Assembly (NCBI RefSeq): GCF_009363615.1
Contig: NZ_CP045384.1
Location: 2,602,501-2,666,500 of the forward strand
Length of the DNA: 64,000 nucleotides
Source of the DNA: Ruegeria sp. THAF33
Lineage (GTDB): Bacteria > Pseudomonadota > Alphaproteobacteria > Rhodobacterales > Rhodobacteraceae
Direction of reading: 5' to 3'
The notes beneath the pieces were generated by a model, which ran no database searches, was not told the origin of the DNA, and saw only the letters and a program-made list of their open reading frames with translations. The translations under genes were made by a program, and so were the position numbers. How positions within the stretch are numbered: position 1 is the first letter of the stretch; each line of letters begins with the position of its first letter. Positions 37,972 to 46,154 of the stretch are shown here, piece after piece.

Positions 37972-38736
37972 ATGGTTGATAGAGTAACCCTCGGTGGTGG
38001 TGATGCCACCGTTCAGACGATGATCTCCTCCAAGGAACACGCCTCAAGCACAGACTACGTGAGTAGTGCCGTCACCGTCCGCAACACGAACAACATCCAG
38101 CGCGAGGTCCACTCACAGAGTGATCTCAGCGACACCGACGTGATCAATGTTCAGGGCATGTCGATGAAGGTCGCCCAGGCTAAAGAGCTTGGCCTGTTGA
38201 ACACCGTCTTTGATGAAGGTCTGTCTTTCGGTGCTGCTCAACGTGCCGCGCAGGATCACCAGTCGCAGACGCCGGAGACCCCTGAGGAGGCCCCACGTAG
38301 CGACACAGGGTTTCCCGAGTTCGACACCGTGGTTGATGGTCTCAACGCCGCTCTCGACGACGAGATCATGACGATGGGCGAGGCTCAGGTATACGAAACA
38401 GCTTTCGGTCAGATAGCTATGTCAGGTATGTCGGTCGATGAGGTTACTGAAACCATGCGCGGTCTGGCTGATGGGTCGGTATCGGAGATAGACGTGGATG
38501 GTAGCACTCGCGCCATGTTTGCGAATGTTCAAAGCACGGTCACCGAGGCTGCAACACAGAGCGCAATGCAGGAACTCGGCCCGGATGGCTTCGACTTCCT
38601 GAAGCAAGCAGCCTTCACAAACCCCGGTGTTGACCGCGTGGTCCGCCAGTTCGCCGTAGATCGAGCAGCGGGTCGCGCTGATGGCATCACGTGGACCGAG
38701 TTCGCTCAGCACATCCGCGAACAACTTGGTCACTGA
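37972..38736 (+). CDS. Acidic hypothetical protein
   Basis: 254 residues, acidic and Ser/Thr/Gln-rich, starting MVDRVTLGGGDATVQTMISS with a RBS (AAAGGA) upstream. A middle segment (TVVDGLNAALDDEIMTMGEA) and the C-terminal half are helical. The composition resembles phage scaffold or structural-type proteins, but this is only an impression; no motif supports a function. Confidence 0.65.
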   Translation: MVDRVTLGGGDATVQTMISSKEHASSTDYVSSAVTVRNTNNIQREVHSQSDLSDTDVINVQGMSMKVAQAKELGLLNTVFDEGLSFGAAQRAAQDHQSQTPETPEEAPRSDTGFPEFDTVVDGLNAALDDEIMTMGEAQVYETAFGQIAMSGMSVDEVTETMRGLADGSVSEIDVDGSTRAMFANVQSTVTEAATQSAMQELGPDGFDFLKQAAFTNPGVDRVVRQFAVDRAAGRADGITWTEFAQHIREQLGH

Positions 38737-38754
38737 CCTTCGGCATCAGCACGA

Positions 38755-39069
38755 ATGACCGATCTATCAGACATGGTTTGGGACACAGACATCGATCTGG
38801 TCCTGAACCGTATCCAACCCCGCACCTGCGCTGACCCCGAGTACTTCTATGCAACAGTCGATCTGATTGAAGATGGTCGGTCACCAACAGGGACGGGAAG
38901 GCTGACCATGAGTGAACTCCAAGCATGGGCAGAGCGTGTGAAGACAGGACCAAACACCAATGTTGAACATCAAGAGAGCCGACACCTACCTGCGAACATC
39001 GTTGTTCGCCACGTTGCCCCGCGAGAAGACCACCGGCCTATTCGTCAGATACACCCATCACCCACCTGA
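38755..39069 (+). CDS. Hypothetical protein overlapping the amidase gene
   Basis: 104 codons from the ATG at 38755. The product, MTDLSDMVWDTDIDLVLNRI onwards, has ordinary composition up to about residue 70, then continues 110 bases into the next gene in another frame, where the sequence turns His/Pro/Arg-rich. No strong ribosome site. It may be a real small gene or a shadow. Confidence 0.45.
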   Translation: MTDLSDMVWDTDIDLVLNRIQPRTCADPEYFYATVDLIEDGRSPTGTGRLTMSELQAWAERVKTGPNTNVEHQESRHLPANIVVRHVAPREDHRPIRQIHPSPT

Positions 39070-39478
39070 CCCACGCATCGACGCGACAATCATCGATGTC
39101 GAACACGCCAAGACTGGTCGCTTCGGGATTGGCTGGCACTTTTTGGTGCTGGTCGATGGTACGGTCGAACTCTGTAGGCACCCCCTGACATGCGGCGCAG
39201 TCGGTCGAGACAACTTCACAAGAAGTCATATCCAGATCGGCGTGGTCGGTGGACGGGATCGTGAGACAGGCAAGTTCTCCGAGACCCTCACAGATACCCA
39301 GCGTGAAGCACTCGAGGCTCTCTACCAGAAACTCGCGGATACACTCGGTGTACCCCTCGAGATCGACGAAAGCCTCGAGAAGTTCACCACCGTGCAGCAT
39401 GACCAAGACGAAGCCGCAGAGGCCGAACTCGAAGAACGCCTCGACCGCAACGAGGCGATGACCACAGGCGTCTACTGA
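38960..39478 (+). CDS. T7-lysozyme-like N-acetylmuramoyl-L-alanine amidase domain protein
   Basis: 172 residues. TGLFVRYTHHPPDPR gives the first zinc-binding His, GIGWHFLVLVDGTVELCR matches the GYHF core of amidase_2/T7 lysozyme, and SHIQIGVVGGRDRETGKFSE matches the following IGVCLVGG segment. The family's C-terminal zinc ligands (a second His and a Cys before CPG) are not visible; the protein ends in an acidic helix. It may be an endolysin-derived protein without full catalytic site, or one with a different ligand set. No signal peptide. Confidence 0.75.
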   Translation: MLNIKRADTYLRTSLFATLPREKTTGLFVRYTHHPPDPRIDATIIDVEHAKTGRFGIGWHFLVLVDGTVELCRHPLTCGAVGRDNFTRSHIQIGVVGGRDRETGKFSETLTDTQREALEALYQKLADTLGVPLEIDESLEKFTTVQHDQDEAAEAELEERLDRNEAMTTGVY

Positions 39479-39513
39479 CGACGCCCAAGAACAACAAAAA
39501 GAAAGCTGACCCC

Positions 39514-39939
39514 ATGAAGGACCAAACCGAAACACCCGAGGCAACACGCAGATGCCGTTTGTGCGCAGGCCCGATACCGGCTCATAAACATCGCAGCGCG
39601 GTCTATTGCCACAAGAATTGCAATCGCAAAGCTGTGTATCACCGGAAGACCCCCGAGGAACGCGCTGAGATCAACAAGAGATCGAACCAAAGGCGCTATG
39701 TCAAAGACCTGCTGCCCCGCATTCAGTTGCTCAAGCAGGTAGCCTCAGAGTTACACGCAGGCAGCGACGTGGGTTACGCCATCGCCGCATTGGTTCACCG
39801 ACAGACGATAACCGATTGGCGGTGGTCGCTTGCCATCGGCTACGCCCAATCTCAGGAAGCTCTGGTTCATCTTGTGGGTGGCCCTGAGTACCTTGAGGAG
39901 ATCATCGAGGAAGAACTAGAGGCCGTCGCGCTTCACTGA
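39514..39939 (+). CDS. Zinc-ribbon hypothetical protein
   Basis: 141 residues with an N-terminal Cys4 site (Cys14, Cys17, Cys32, Cys36 in CRLCAGPIP and YCHKNCNRKA), a short ribbon common in phage and mobile-element proteins. A basic segment (NKRSNQRRYVKD) and a helical C-terminus ending EEELEAVALH follow. Function unknown; nucleic acid binding is plausible. Third Cys4 protein in this gene run. Confidence 0.65.
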   Translation: MKDQTETPEATRRCRLCAGPIPAHKHRSAVYCHKNCNRKAVYHRKTPEERAEINKRSNQRRYVKDLLPRIQLLKQVASELHAGSDVGYAIAALVHRQTITDWRWSLAIGYAQSQEALVHLVGGPEYLEEIIEEELEAVALH

Positions 39940-40115
39940 GGCGCTGTCCGAAGGCGCTCGTTAAATCCCGCGTTTCCCGGCGAAACGTACAATCACCCAT
40001 TCCCACGGAAAATCAGAAAACTAAGGTTGAGAAAGTCTGTTCCCTCAAAGGGTTACAGGAGGCGTTCTCACGTCCGCAGCTTTCCGACCACCCCCGCAAT
40101 CAAGGAATCTAGCAA

Positions 40116-40739
40116 ATGTCCGTAGAGACACTCCCTGCATCCGCCAAAAAGGCGACCCAACATTTCGTTGAGAACAGCAAGCTCCGCAAAGGTAAACGCC
40201 GAGATGCGTTGATCGACCAGATCGCACAAGCCAAGCGACCTATGGTTCACGCCAAGAAACTCTTGGACACCTTCGGCAAACCCAAGCCCGCATCGCTGAC
40301 CACCAAAGAGTTCGAGCGGTTGTTCGTTGAACACGTAGCCAAGTCAGGCTTGCCCGATCCAACCATCTTGCCAATGATCAAGAAAGCGAAGCTGCGGGCT
40401 TATCGCCGAGACCTGACATTGGATCAGGCCAAGCACATCCTCAAGATCGCTGGTCATGTATTCAATGGTCGCTGCCAAGATGAGATTGACCAGAGCCGGG
40501 ACGCTGCTCGGCTTGCTCTGGGGTTGGACCCCTATGTCAAACCAGAGATCACCGCCAAGAAACCCGACGTTCGCCCCAGCATGCCCGAAGACAAAGTTGC
40601 TGATGCGATTGGCTATGTCGAGGCCACGGCGTCGGACACGGCTCGACGGTTCTACGCCAAGGCTATCGCTGAGAATGCTCGAGGTGAACTTACGGTCCAC
40701 CGGGCAGACCAGATCGCCAGACTTATCAATGTTCGATGA
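40116..40739 (+). CDS. Hypothetical helical protein
   Basis: 207 residues with a ribosome site (AAGGA) upstream of the ATG at 40116. The protein is basic in its first half (SKLRKGKRRDALIDQI) and helical throughout, with a C-terminal part DTARRFYAKAIAENARGEL. No family recognised. The codons are like those of the neighbouring element genes. Confidence 0.6.
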   Translation: MSVETLPASAKKATQHFVENSKLRKGKRRDALIDQIAQAKRPMVHAKKLLDTFGKPKPASLTTKEFERLFVEHVAKSGLPDPTILPMIKKAKLRAYRRDLTLDQAKHILKIAGHVFNGRCQDEIDQSRDAARLALGLDPYVKPEITAKKPDVRPSMPEDKVADAIGYVEATASDTARRFYAKAIAENARGELTVHRADQIARLINVR

Positions 40740-40783
40740 ACCGTCATCACTACCAACAACAACGACACAAGGACCCAGAAACA

Positions 40784-41065
40784 ATGACATCCAAAACCAA
40801 CACCACACCGCAACCGCTGACTGATGACGCCGAAAGCTGGAAGCGAACCCTGTCGATCCTCGCAGGTATCCGTCAGGTTGCCAAAGAGATGCGCGAGGAG
40901 GCCGAACAGATCGAGGTTGCACACCCGAACCAAATGCGGAAACCGGGTTACGGTGAACGTGTCGATATCGTCTCCATCCTCAACAAGACCTACGCGTTCA
41001 TGTCCACGGATATCCGCCGGGTTGCTCGCAGTAGCAGTTTGACCATGCCGGAGGACCTGTGTTGA
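40784..41065 (+). CDS. Small hypothetical protein (93 aa)
   Basis: Starts at the ATG at 40784 (MTSKTNTTPQPLTDDAESWK); the frame from 40736 begins inside the previous stop region. Charged and helical (IRQVAKEMREEAEQIEVA). Its stop overlaps the GTG start of the next gene, so the two are translationally coupled. Confidence 0.55.
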   Translation: MTSKTNTTPQPLTDDAESWKRTLSILAGIRQVAKEMREEAEQIEVAHPNQMRKPGYGERVDIVSILNKTYAFMSTDIRRVARSSSLTMPEDLC

Positions 41066-41397
41066 TCAATGCTAGAACCCAAGGACACGCTACGCTGACC
41101 CTCATGCGGCTCAGAGAGAACCTATCAGCGTCCTTAAGTGACGCTGAGGCCGCAGGGCCTGCGGGTATCACATATGTCCTGCAGCAACCCTCTGGTGCCG
41201 TGTACACCGACAGGGCAGGTGCATGGACCTTCGATCTTTCATTGGCTCGGGGGTTCCAGCAAGGTGCCGCCCCGATCCTCGGCGCTCGCGTTATGGAAGT
41301 TGAGGCGGCTCGTGCGGTCATCGTTGCGGGGCTGAAAGATCATTTGTCGCAAATCGACGAGTTGCTCGAGGTATCGAAGGGAACACGCTCAGTCTAA
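41059..41397 (+). CDS. Small hypothetical protein (112 aa)
   Basis: Starts at a GTG (41059) with GGAGG five bases upstream, overlapping the previous gene. The product begins VLINARTQGHATLTLMRLRE; the first half is amphipathic, followed by ITYVLQQPSGAVYTDRAGAW and a helical tail. No family recognised. Last gene of the central module. Confidence 0.55.
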   Translation: MLINARTQGHATLTLMRLRENLSASLSDAEAAGPAGITYVLQQPSGAVYTDRAGAWTFDLSLARGFQQGAAPILGARVMEVEAARAVIVAGLKDHLSQIDELLEVSKGTRSV

Positions 41398-41408
41398 CTC
41401 GAGGTTAT

Positions 41409-41466
41409 ACCACAGGAAGACATCCATGGGCTGGCATGCTGCTATCTCGTTGATTCTTCCTGTGGT
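41409..41466. promoter_or_regulatory. 12-bp perfect inverted repeat before the GIY-YIG gene
   Basis: ACCACAGGAAGA at 41409-41420 and its complement TCTTCCTGTGGT at 41455-41466, separated by 34 bases. It sits between the central module and the DUF4041 gene. It may be an operator, a structured terminator or an end of a cargo insertion; no T tract follows. Confidence 0.5.
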
Positions 41467-41484
41467 TGATGATCACATGCCAAT

Positions 41485-42972
41485 ATGGAACAGATCGATT
41501 TTTTTCTACCCGTTTTGTTGACGCTCTACCTCGGGCTGGCCGCGTTGTTTTTCCCCGTTTTTAGCTTCCTTTTTTACCGTCGAGGGCGCAAGCTGAGAGA
41601 TCAAACCGAAGCCATAAACCAGAGGCTTGAGCAAGCCCGCACCGAATGCGACGCGCGACTTACTGAGCTACAGGCTGAACACAAAGAGGATGTCGAACGG
41701 TATGCCGCGATCATCAGCATCGAGGATGAGATTGCTCGTCTAGAAGATGAACGCACAACCCGTGTTCAAGACATCGAACAACAGACCCAAGCGCTCAGCG
41801 AAACGGTTAAGAGCAAGGAGGAGGAAATCGAAACCCTCCGTTCGTCATACAAGGAGAAGCGCGTCACTTACGACCGCTTGAAGCGGGAACTTTCAATCTT
41901 TGATGAGCGGCTATCCCTCGCAGGACTCGGGGTCTACGAGCCTCATTTCGACTATGGGGACAGTGAAGCGTTCAAAGAGGCGATTAAGGCGATCAGGGAA
42001 GAGCAAAAGGCCATGGTCGCTAGTAAGACTGCCGTGTTCTGCTTGAAGGAATGGACGGTTGATGGGAGCAAGAGCAAGGGGGAAACCATGGTCAACCGTG
42101 CAGTGCGCCTTACACTCCGAGCGTTCAACAATGAGTGTGAAGCGGCCATCGCAAATACCCGGTGGAACAACGTCCAGGCGATGGAGAAACGGATCGAGCG
42201 GGCCAAGACCGCCATCAACAAGTTGAATGCCTCGAACAGCGTGATCATCTCGGATGATTACCATCAGGCCAAGCTGAAAGAACTCCGGCTCACGCACGAA
42301 TACCGAGAGACCCTCAAGCGTGAACGTGAAGAACGCGCCGAGGCAGCGCGGTTGGAGCGGGAAGAGAAACGACTACAGCAACAAGCCAAAGCTGCGGAGA
42401 AAGAAGAACAGCGTTATCAGAAGCTACTTGAGAAAGCCCGTACTGAGGCGGGTGTGATCTCCTCCGATGAACACGAGGCAAAGATCAGGGAACTCGAAGA
42501 GCAACTGGCAGCAGCCCGTGAGGAGACTGAGCGAGCCAAAGCGATGGCCGAGCAAACAAGAAGCGGCTTCGTCTATGTGATCTCGAACATAGGATCATTT
42601 GGGGATGATATCGTGAAAATCGGGTTGACCAGACGCCTCGATCCTGCCGACCGCGTAAGGGAACTTGGGGACGCTTCAGTGCCGTTCTTGTTCGATACAC
42701 ATGCAATGATCTACTCAGAAGAAGCCCCAGCACTTGAGGCAGCGCTGCACGCCGAATTCGGTGCGCGGAGGGTTAACGCTGCGAACATGCGAAAGGAGTT
42801 CTTTCGGGTGACGCTAGAAGAGGTCGAGGAGGCCGTCAGGCGTTTGGCACCTGATGCAGACTTCCACACTGACGTTGAAGCCCAGGAATACTTTGAGACG
42901 CTCGCAAGGCGGCAGGAGCTAGCTGAGAAACTGGCGAAAGAGGAAGCTGAGGCGCTACCGCTAGAAATCTAA
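41485..42972 (+). CDS. Membrane-anchored DUF4041 / T5orf172 GIY-YIG nuclease protein
   Basis: 495 residues: an N-terminal membrane helix (about 8-32, FFLPVLLTLYLGLAALFFPV), coiled coil (about 38-130), a DUF4041-like middle (about 140-300), a second coiled coil (about 265-355) and a C-terminal T5orf172-type GIY-YIG domain with FVYVISNIG (near 363), DIVKIGLTRRLDPADRVREL and LEAALHAEFGARRVN...KEFF. GIY-YIG domains cut DNA. DUF4041-GIY-YIG fusions occur in phages and defence islands. Anchoring a nuclease to the membrane suggests action on entering DNA; this is inference. Confidence 0.8.
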   Translation: MEQIDFFLPVLLTLYLGLAALFFPVFSFLFYRRGRKLRDQTEAINQRLEQARTECDARLTELQAEHKEDVERYAAIISIEDEIARLEDERTTRVQDIEQQTQALSETVKSKEEEIETLRSSYKEKRVTYDRLKRELSIFDERLSLAGLGVYEPHFDYGDSEAFKEAIKAIREEQKAMVASKTAVFCLKEWTVDGSKSKGETMVNRAVRLTLRAFNNECEAAIANTRWNNVQAMEKRIERAKTAINKLNASNSVIISDDYHQAKLKELRLTHEYRETLKREREERAEAARLEREEKRLQQQAKAAEKEEQRYQKLLEKARTEAGVISSDEHEAKIRELEEQLAAAREETERAKAMAEQTRSGFVYVISNIGSFGDDIVKIGLTRRLDPADRVRELGDASVPFLFDTHAMIYSEEAPALEAALHAEFGARRVNAANMRKEFFRVTLEEVEEAVRRLAPDADFHTDVEAQEYFETLARRQELAEKLAKEEAEALPLEI

Positions 42973-43319
42973 CGGATTGACGTTCAAATATTCGACCACC
43001 ACATAACACCAGGAATGCTTCGTTGTTCAAAGGAAACATATCACCGCTGCGGCCCGCGCTCTAGATTGTGCAAAGTACCCGTAGGGGGCTACGGGCAATT
43101 GGAGACAACTGTAGCGCAATCTCGGTTGAGACGGGCGGAGTACTGCAGGTAAAAGGCAAGCTCTCGTAAAGCTGCCGAACGGCAGAATCCACTAAATTTC
43201 TGCATCTGTGTCTCGAATAAGGCACCCGTCGACTCCGCGGTTAAATCACTTGGAGCAGGTCATCTTGCTGCACGCCTTTACACCGTAGCTTGCCAAACAA
43301 TCCACGAATGTCTTGTGTC
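42973..43319. other. Gap between convergent genes
   Basis: 347 bases between the GIY-YIG gene and the exonuclease gene. I see no gene, clear repeat or strong hairpin in it. Confidence 0.5.
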
Positions 43320-44201
43320 TTAGCCGCAATGACCAACCCCACTACGTTCAAGAATTGCCCAGAATTGGTCCTCTGACAAAATCTCAATACCGAAGCCTTT
43401 TTCTTTTAAACCCTCGGCCTTGCAGTGTTTGTTGCTTTTATTGTTCAAGACCATTGGCGATTCTTGGGTTCCGACAACCAGTATAGTCGTCTTCTTTGTT
43501 ACAGATGGGCACACACCGGCACCAAGCCCGTTAACCATTTCAGCGGCTTGAGTACGGACAACACTCAGCGATCCGGTGAAGCAGATCATTTCGCCAGAAA
43601 GCGGACCGCCTTCTTCGCCGATCATTTGCAATTGCTGGCGGTAGTTACGTTGCTGAGAAAGCGGTTGATATGCTCGCTGAAGCATTTGCTCGAAATCCAT
43701 TTCTAGCTTTTCAGCCGCGAGCAAGATTGCTTGTGCGAGCACCTGGGCATCGCTTCCGGCGTCGTGCGCTTGAAGTTTAAGGCCCAAGGTGTCTGCGACT
43801 AAACCAAGGTTGTACTTTTGCTTGAAATGTTCTGGCCAAGCCCTTCGCACGATCCGCTGACCGTTAACCCAAGGCATTTCGGTCACAAATGAAGTGTTTG
43901 CGTCATCGTCGTCAGCGAGATCAAATGCTGCTTGGTCGAATAGCCCATAGCTGATCACCGGTACCGAGTTCATCATCTCATGAAATGCGTGCCTCACATC
44001 CGCGAAGGTTGGCGCTCCTTCAACATCGGATTCAGTTATTCCGTGGATGGATTTGTTGAACGGGTCAAAATAGGTCTGAGGATCAATCAGAAGGCTTTCA
44101 TTCTGTACGATTTGGCCATCATTCACGAGTGACCAGCCGATCTGGCAGATCGAACTCTTGTCCCAATTTGCGGTTTCTACGTCAACGGCAACGAAATCCA
44201 T
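43320..44201 (-). CDS. DEDDh 3'-5' exonuclease fused to a BRCT domain
   Basis: 293 residues. The first 175 form an RNase T/DNA polymerase III epsilon-type exonuclease with the five DEDDh residues visible: Asp7 and Glu9 (VAVDVETAN), Asp89 (SYGLFDQ), His146 and Asp151 (AHDAGSDA). The C-terminal part (about 200-290; ICFTGSLSVVRTQAAEMVNG, KKTTILVVGTQES) is a BRCT domain as in NAD-dependent ligases. It could trim DNA 3' ends at repair sites or act as a defence nuclease. Second in a two-gene operon with a partner 2 bases upstream. AT-richer than the core genome. Confidence 0.88.
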   Translation of the reverse strand: MDFVAVDVETANWDKSSICQIGWSLVNDGQIVQNESLLIDPQTYFDPFNKSIHGITESDVEGAPTFADVRHAFHEMMNSVPVISYGLFDQAAFDLADDDDANTSFVTEMPWVNGQRIVRRAWPEHFKQKYNLGLVADTLGLKLQAHDAGSDAQVLAQAILLAAEKLEMDFEQMLQRAYQPLSQQRNYRQQLQMIGEEGGPLSGEMICFTGSLSVVRTQAAEMVNGLGAGVCPSVTKKTTILVVGTQESPMVLNNKSNKHCKAEGLKEKGFGIEILSEDQFWAILERSGVGHCG

Positions 44202-44203
44202 TT

Positions 44204-44836
44204 TCAGACCACCTTTAGCTCGACCGAAACCGTTGGAGCCTCTGTCTGCCGTTTACGATAACTGTCGTATGCACCTTGGAGATAGACACGCGTACGCAAG
44301 AAAATTCGCCAAAGACCGTACATCTCGCCTTCTGAGTATCGGTGCCTTTTTCCCTGATATTCTTGGGCGAATTGCAATTCTGGATGGCCACCGAACTCTT
44401 CAAACGAGACTGATTTTGTCTGGAGCAAATGCCAGTATGTACTACTTCGAGCACGGCAGATATGAAGCTGCGCGGCGTCTTTGAGAAACTGGACGAAATC
44501 CTGGTCATCGAGATCGTAGTCGAAGTCAGTGACTGACAACAAAAATGCGTCGTCAAAATCGGATAAATGCCCTGGTCCAGACCGCGACCAGACCCAAGGC
44601 TGGGGAACGCGCTCCGGCAAGAACTGCGCGGAGGATTTTTTGCCTTCATCACGGGATTTCTTGTGTATCTTTTCTACCCGGTTCTTTTCGCGTTTCAGGG
44701 CTTCAATCCAGATTTGCTGCTCAGCAGTCACGTCGCACCTTAATTCCTTTACTTTGGTTCCTGATAGCACAACAAGTTCGGCTCTGGCCAACCCTGTCGC
44801 GAAAGCACCCAGCCTTTTTACCTCATAGTGCTGCAA
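44204..44836 (-). CDS. Hypothetical partner of the exonuclease-BRCT protein
   Basis: 210 residues, first gene of the pair with the exonuclease (2-base gap, so translation is likely coupled). It begins MQHYEVKRLGAFATGLARAE, has a basic helical stretch (ALKREKNRVEKIHKKSRDEGKK) and a Trp-rich segment (PWVWSRSGPGHLSDF). No family recognised. Its start is 258 bases from the divergent PD-(D/E)XK-like gene, whose leader contains a hairpin. Confidence 0.65.
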   Translation of the reverse strand: MQHYEVKRLGAFATGLARAELVVLSGTKVKELRCDVTAEQQIWIEALKREKNRVEKIHKKSRDEGKKSSAQFLPERVPQPWVWSRSGPGHLSDFDDAFLLSVTDFDYDLDDQDFVQFLKDAAQLHICRARSSTYWHLLQTKSVSFEEFGGHPELQFAQEYQGKRHRYSEGEMYGLWRIFLRTRVYLQGAYDSYRKRQTEAPTVSVELKVV

Positions 44837-45010
44837 AGGTTTTCACTACTGGCAGTCCCGTCATATTGGCCATGACACTCGCACAACCTGATTATTAACG
44901 GCCAGAAGGCGAAGCCGCGAGTTGGTCCCGGTGAATACCGGTGGTGGAACTGTGCGGGTGAAGCGCAGGACGTTCGAGGATTTGCTGAAAGAGTGACGGA
45001 AAGTGAACTT

Positions 45011-45041
45011 GGAGGGAGCCGCAGTGGCTCCTTCCTTTTTT
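45011..45041 (+). terminator. Plus-strand hairpin with T tract before the PD-(D/E)XK-like gene
   Basis: A 10-bp stem (45011-45020 with 45026-45035, one mismatch) and a run of six T. No intact plus-strand gene ends here, but the short frame at 44899-44994, ending TVRVKRRTFEDLLKE, resembles the end of an excisionase-like protein, so this could be the terminator of a decayed gene or an attenuator for 45095. Confidence 0.6.
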
Positions 45042-45094
45042 ACCGACAACAGCGGTACTCTCAGGATATCTATCATCCTGCGTCAGAGGAAATT

Positions 45095-45877
45095 ATGACT
45101 AGGCCTGTACCTACGGATAATGAAATCGCAATACGTAACGCCTTAGAGCGTGAATACGGCAGCGAGATTGAGTTTGAGGACCGCGAAGAGGAGGATAGGC
45201 CAGACTTCCTTTTCAAGTTGAACGGTCGACTTATTGCGTGTGAGGCCACACAAGTGCCGCAGTCGGAGATTCTTCAATACAACTATAAACGAGGCCTCTA
45301 CGAAGTAGAGAGAACCAAATCAGTTGGCGTTCAAGTTGTTTGGGCGATTGAACCTCATGTTTGGATTGCAAAGGCAATCATAAGCAAACGCCGGAAGATC
45401 GTTGAATACAAAAAGAGGACCGGCGCATCGAATGTCTGGTTGATTGCTCACACTCTGGCCGGGTCAAAGGACAGGTATATTCGCGCTGATCAGCCTTGGC
45501 AGTTCCAAATGATGCAATTTGGCGCTGCAAGCGTGGCTCACGGGTTCAAGTCGGTTTACTTTTGGGACGAGGTAAGTGGTTTTTCCGAGGTCTTTCGTCG
45601 AGGTCGATCTCACAAGAGACCGGTTCTTGATCTCACGGACGGATACCCAAGCAATGCCTTCACGGTGTTTTCCTCGGGAGAGATCAAAACTTCCGAAGAA
45701 GGAGCATCCCCAGTGGAGTATGACTTCGGAGAGATTGAGATTTCACAACTCATAATCCCCCCATTCGATCCCAAGTTTAGAAAGCATCAACCGAAGAGTT
45801 CTCCTCCCAAAAGGCAAGGGCTGAGAGCTACCGCATACGATACACATATCGATATGTCACTCTACGATCTCGACTAA
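45095..45877 (+). CDS. PD-(D/E)XK-like nuclease family protein
   Basis: 260 residues from the ATG at 45095, with AGAGGA four bases upstream; the frame is open earlier but that part overlaps a hairpin. RPDFLFKLNGRLIACEATQV gives Asp37 and the Glu50-x-Thr52 of a restriction-endonuclease-like core, with Glu17 or Glu20 before it. A long C-terminal region (about 90-250, with LTDGYPSNAFTVFSSGEIK) follows. It could be a restriction or defence nuclease; the Thr in place of Lys occurs in some members. Divergent from the exonuclease operon. Confidence 0.65.
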   Translation: MTRPVPTDNEIAIRNALEREYGSEIEFEDREEEDRPDFLFKLNGRLIACEATQVPQSEILQYNYKRGLYEVERTKSVGVQVVWAIEPHVWIAKAIISKRRKIVEYKKRTGASNVWLIAHTLAGSKDRYIRADQPWQFQMMQFGAASVAHGFKSVYFWDEVSGFSEVFRRGRSHKRPVLDLTDGYPSNAFTVFSSGEIKTSEEGASPVEYDFGEIEISQLIIPPFDPKFRKHQPKSSPPKRQGLRATAYDTHIDMSLYDLD

Positions 45878-46017
45878 TTATTTGGGGCTACGGCGGCTTT
45901 TTCCGCAATGTTAACCATTTACCGTTTCGGCAACGGGATGAACTCCTGGTCATCACCGGGTGGAAGGTGGAACCGAGGGTTACTTTCCTAAGCCTCAGCC
46001 CGTATCCAACCCAAAAG

Positions 46018-46038
46018 TGTTACAGTGGGTTGTTACAG
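46018..46038 (+). repeat. Right arm-type integrase repeats
   Basis: TGTTACAG at 46018-46025 and 46031-46038, again 13 bases apart and in the same orientation as the left pair at 31214-31234. Confidence 0.7.
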
Positions 46039-46100
46039 TGCAAGAAATCAACTACACGTAAGCTACTGATTTTATTTAAACCTATCACCTCAGGACCGCA

Positions 46101-46117
46101 TCCCCTAGGCTCCACCA
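46101..46117 (+). repeat. attR: 17-bp direct repeat
   Basis: Exact copy of the tRNA-Ala 3' end sequence at 31135-31151; the flanks differ on both sides. Confidence 0.92.
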
Positions 46118-46154
46118 AAACCTAACAATTCAACTAGATAGCAAGCATTAGAGC

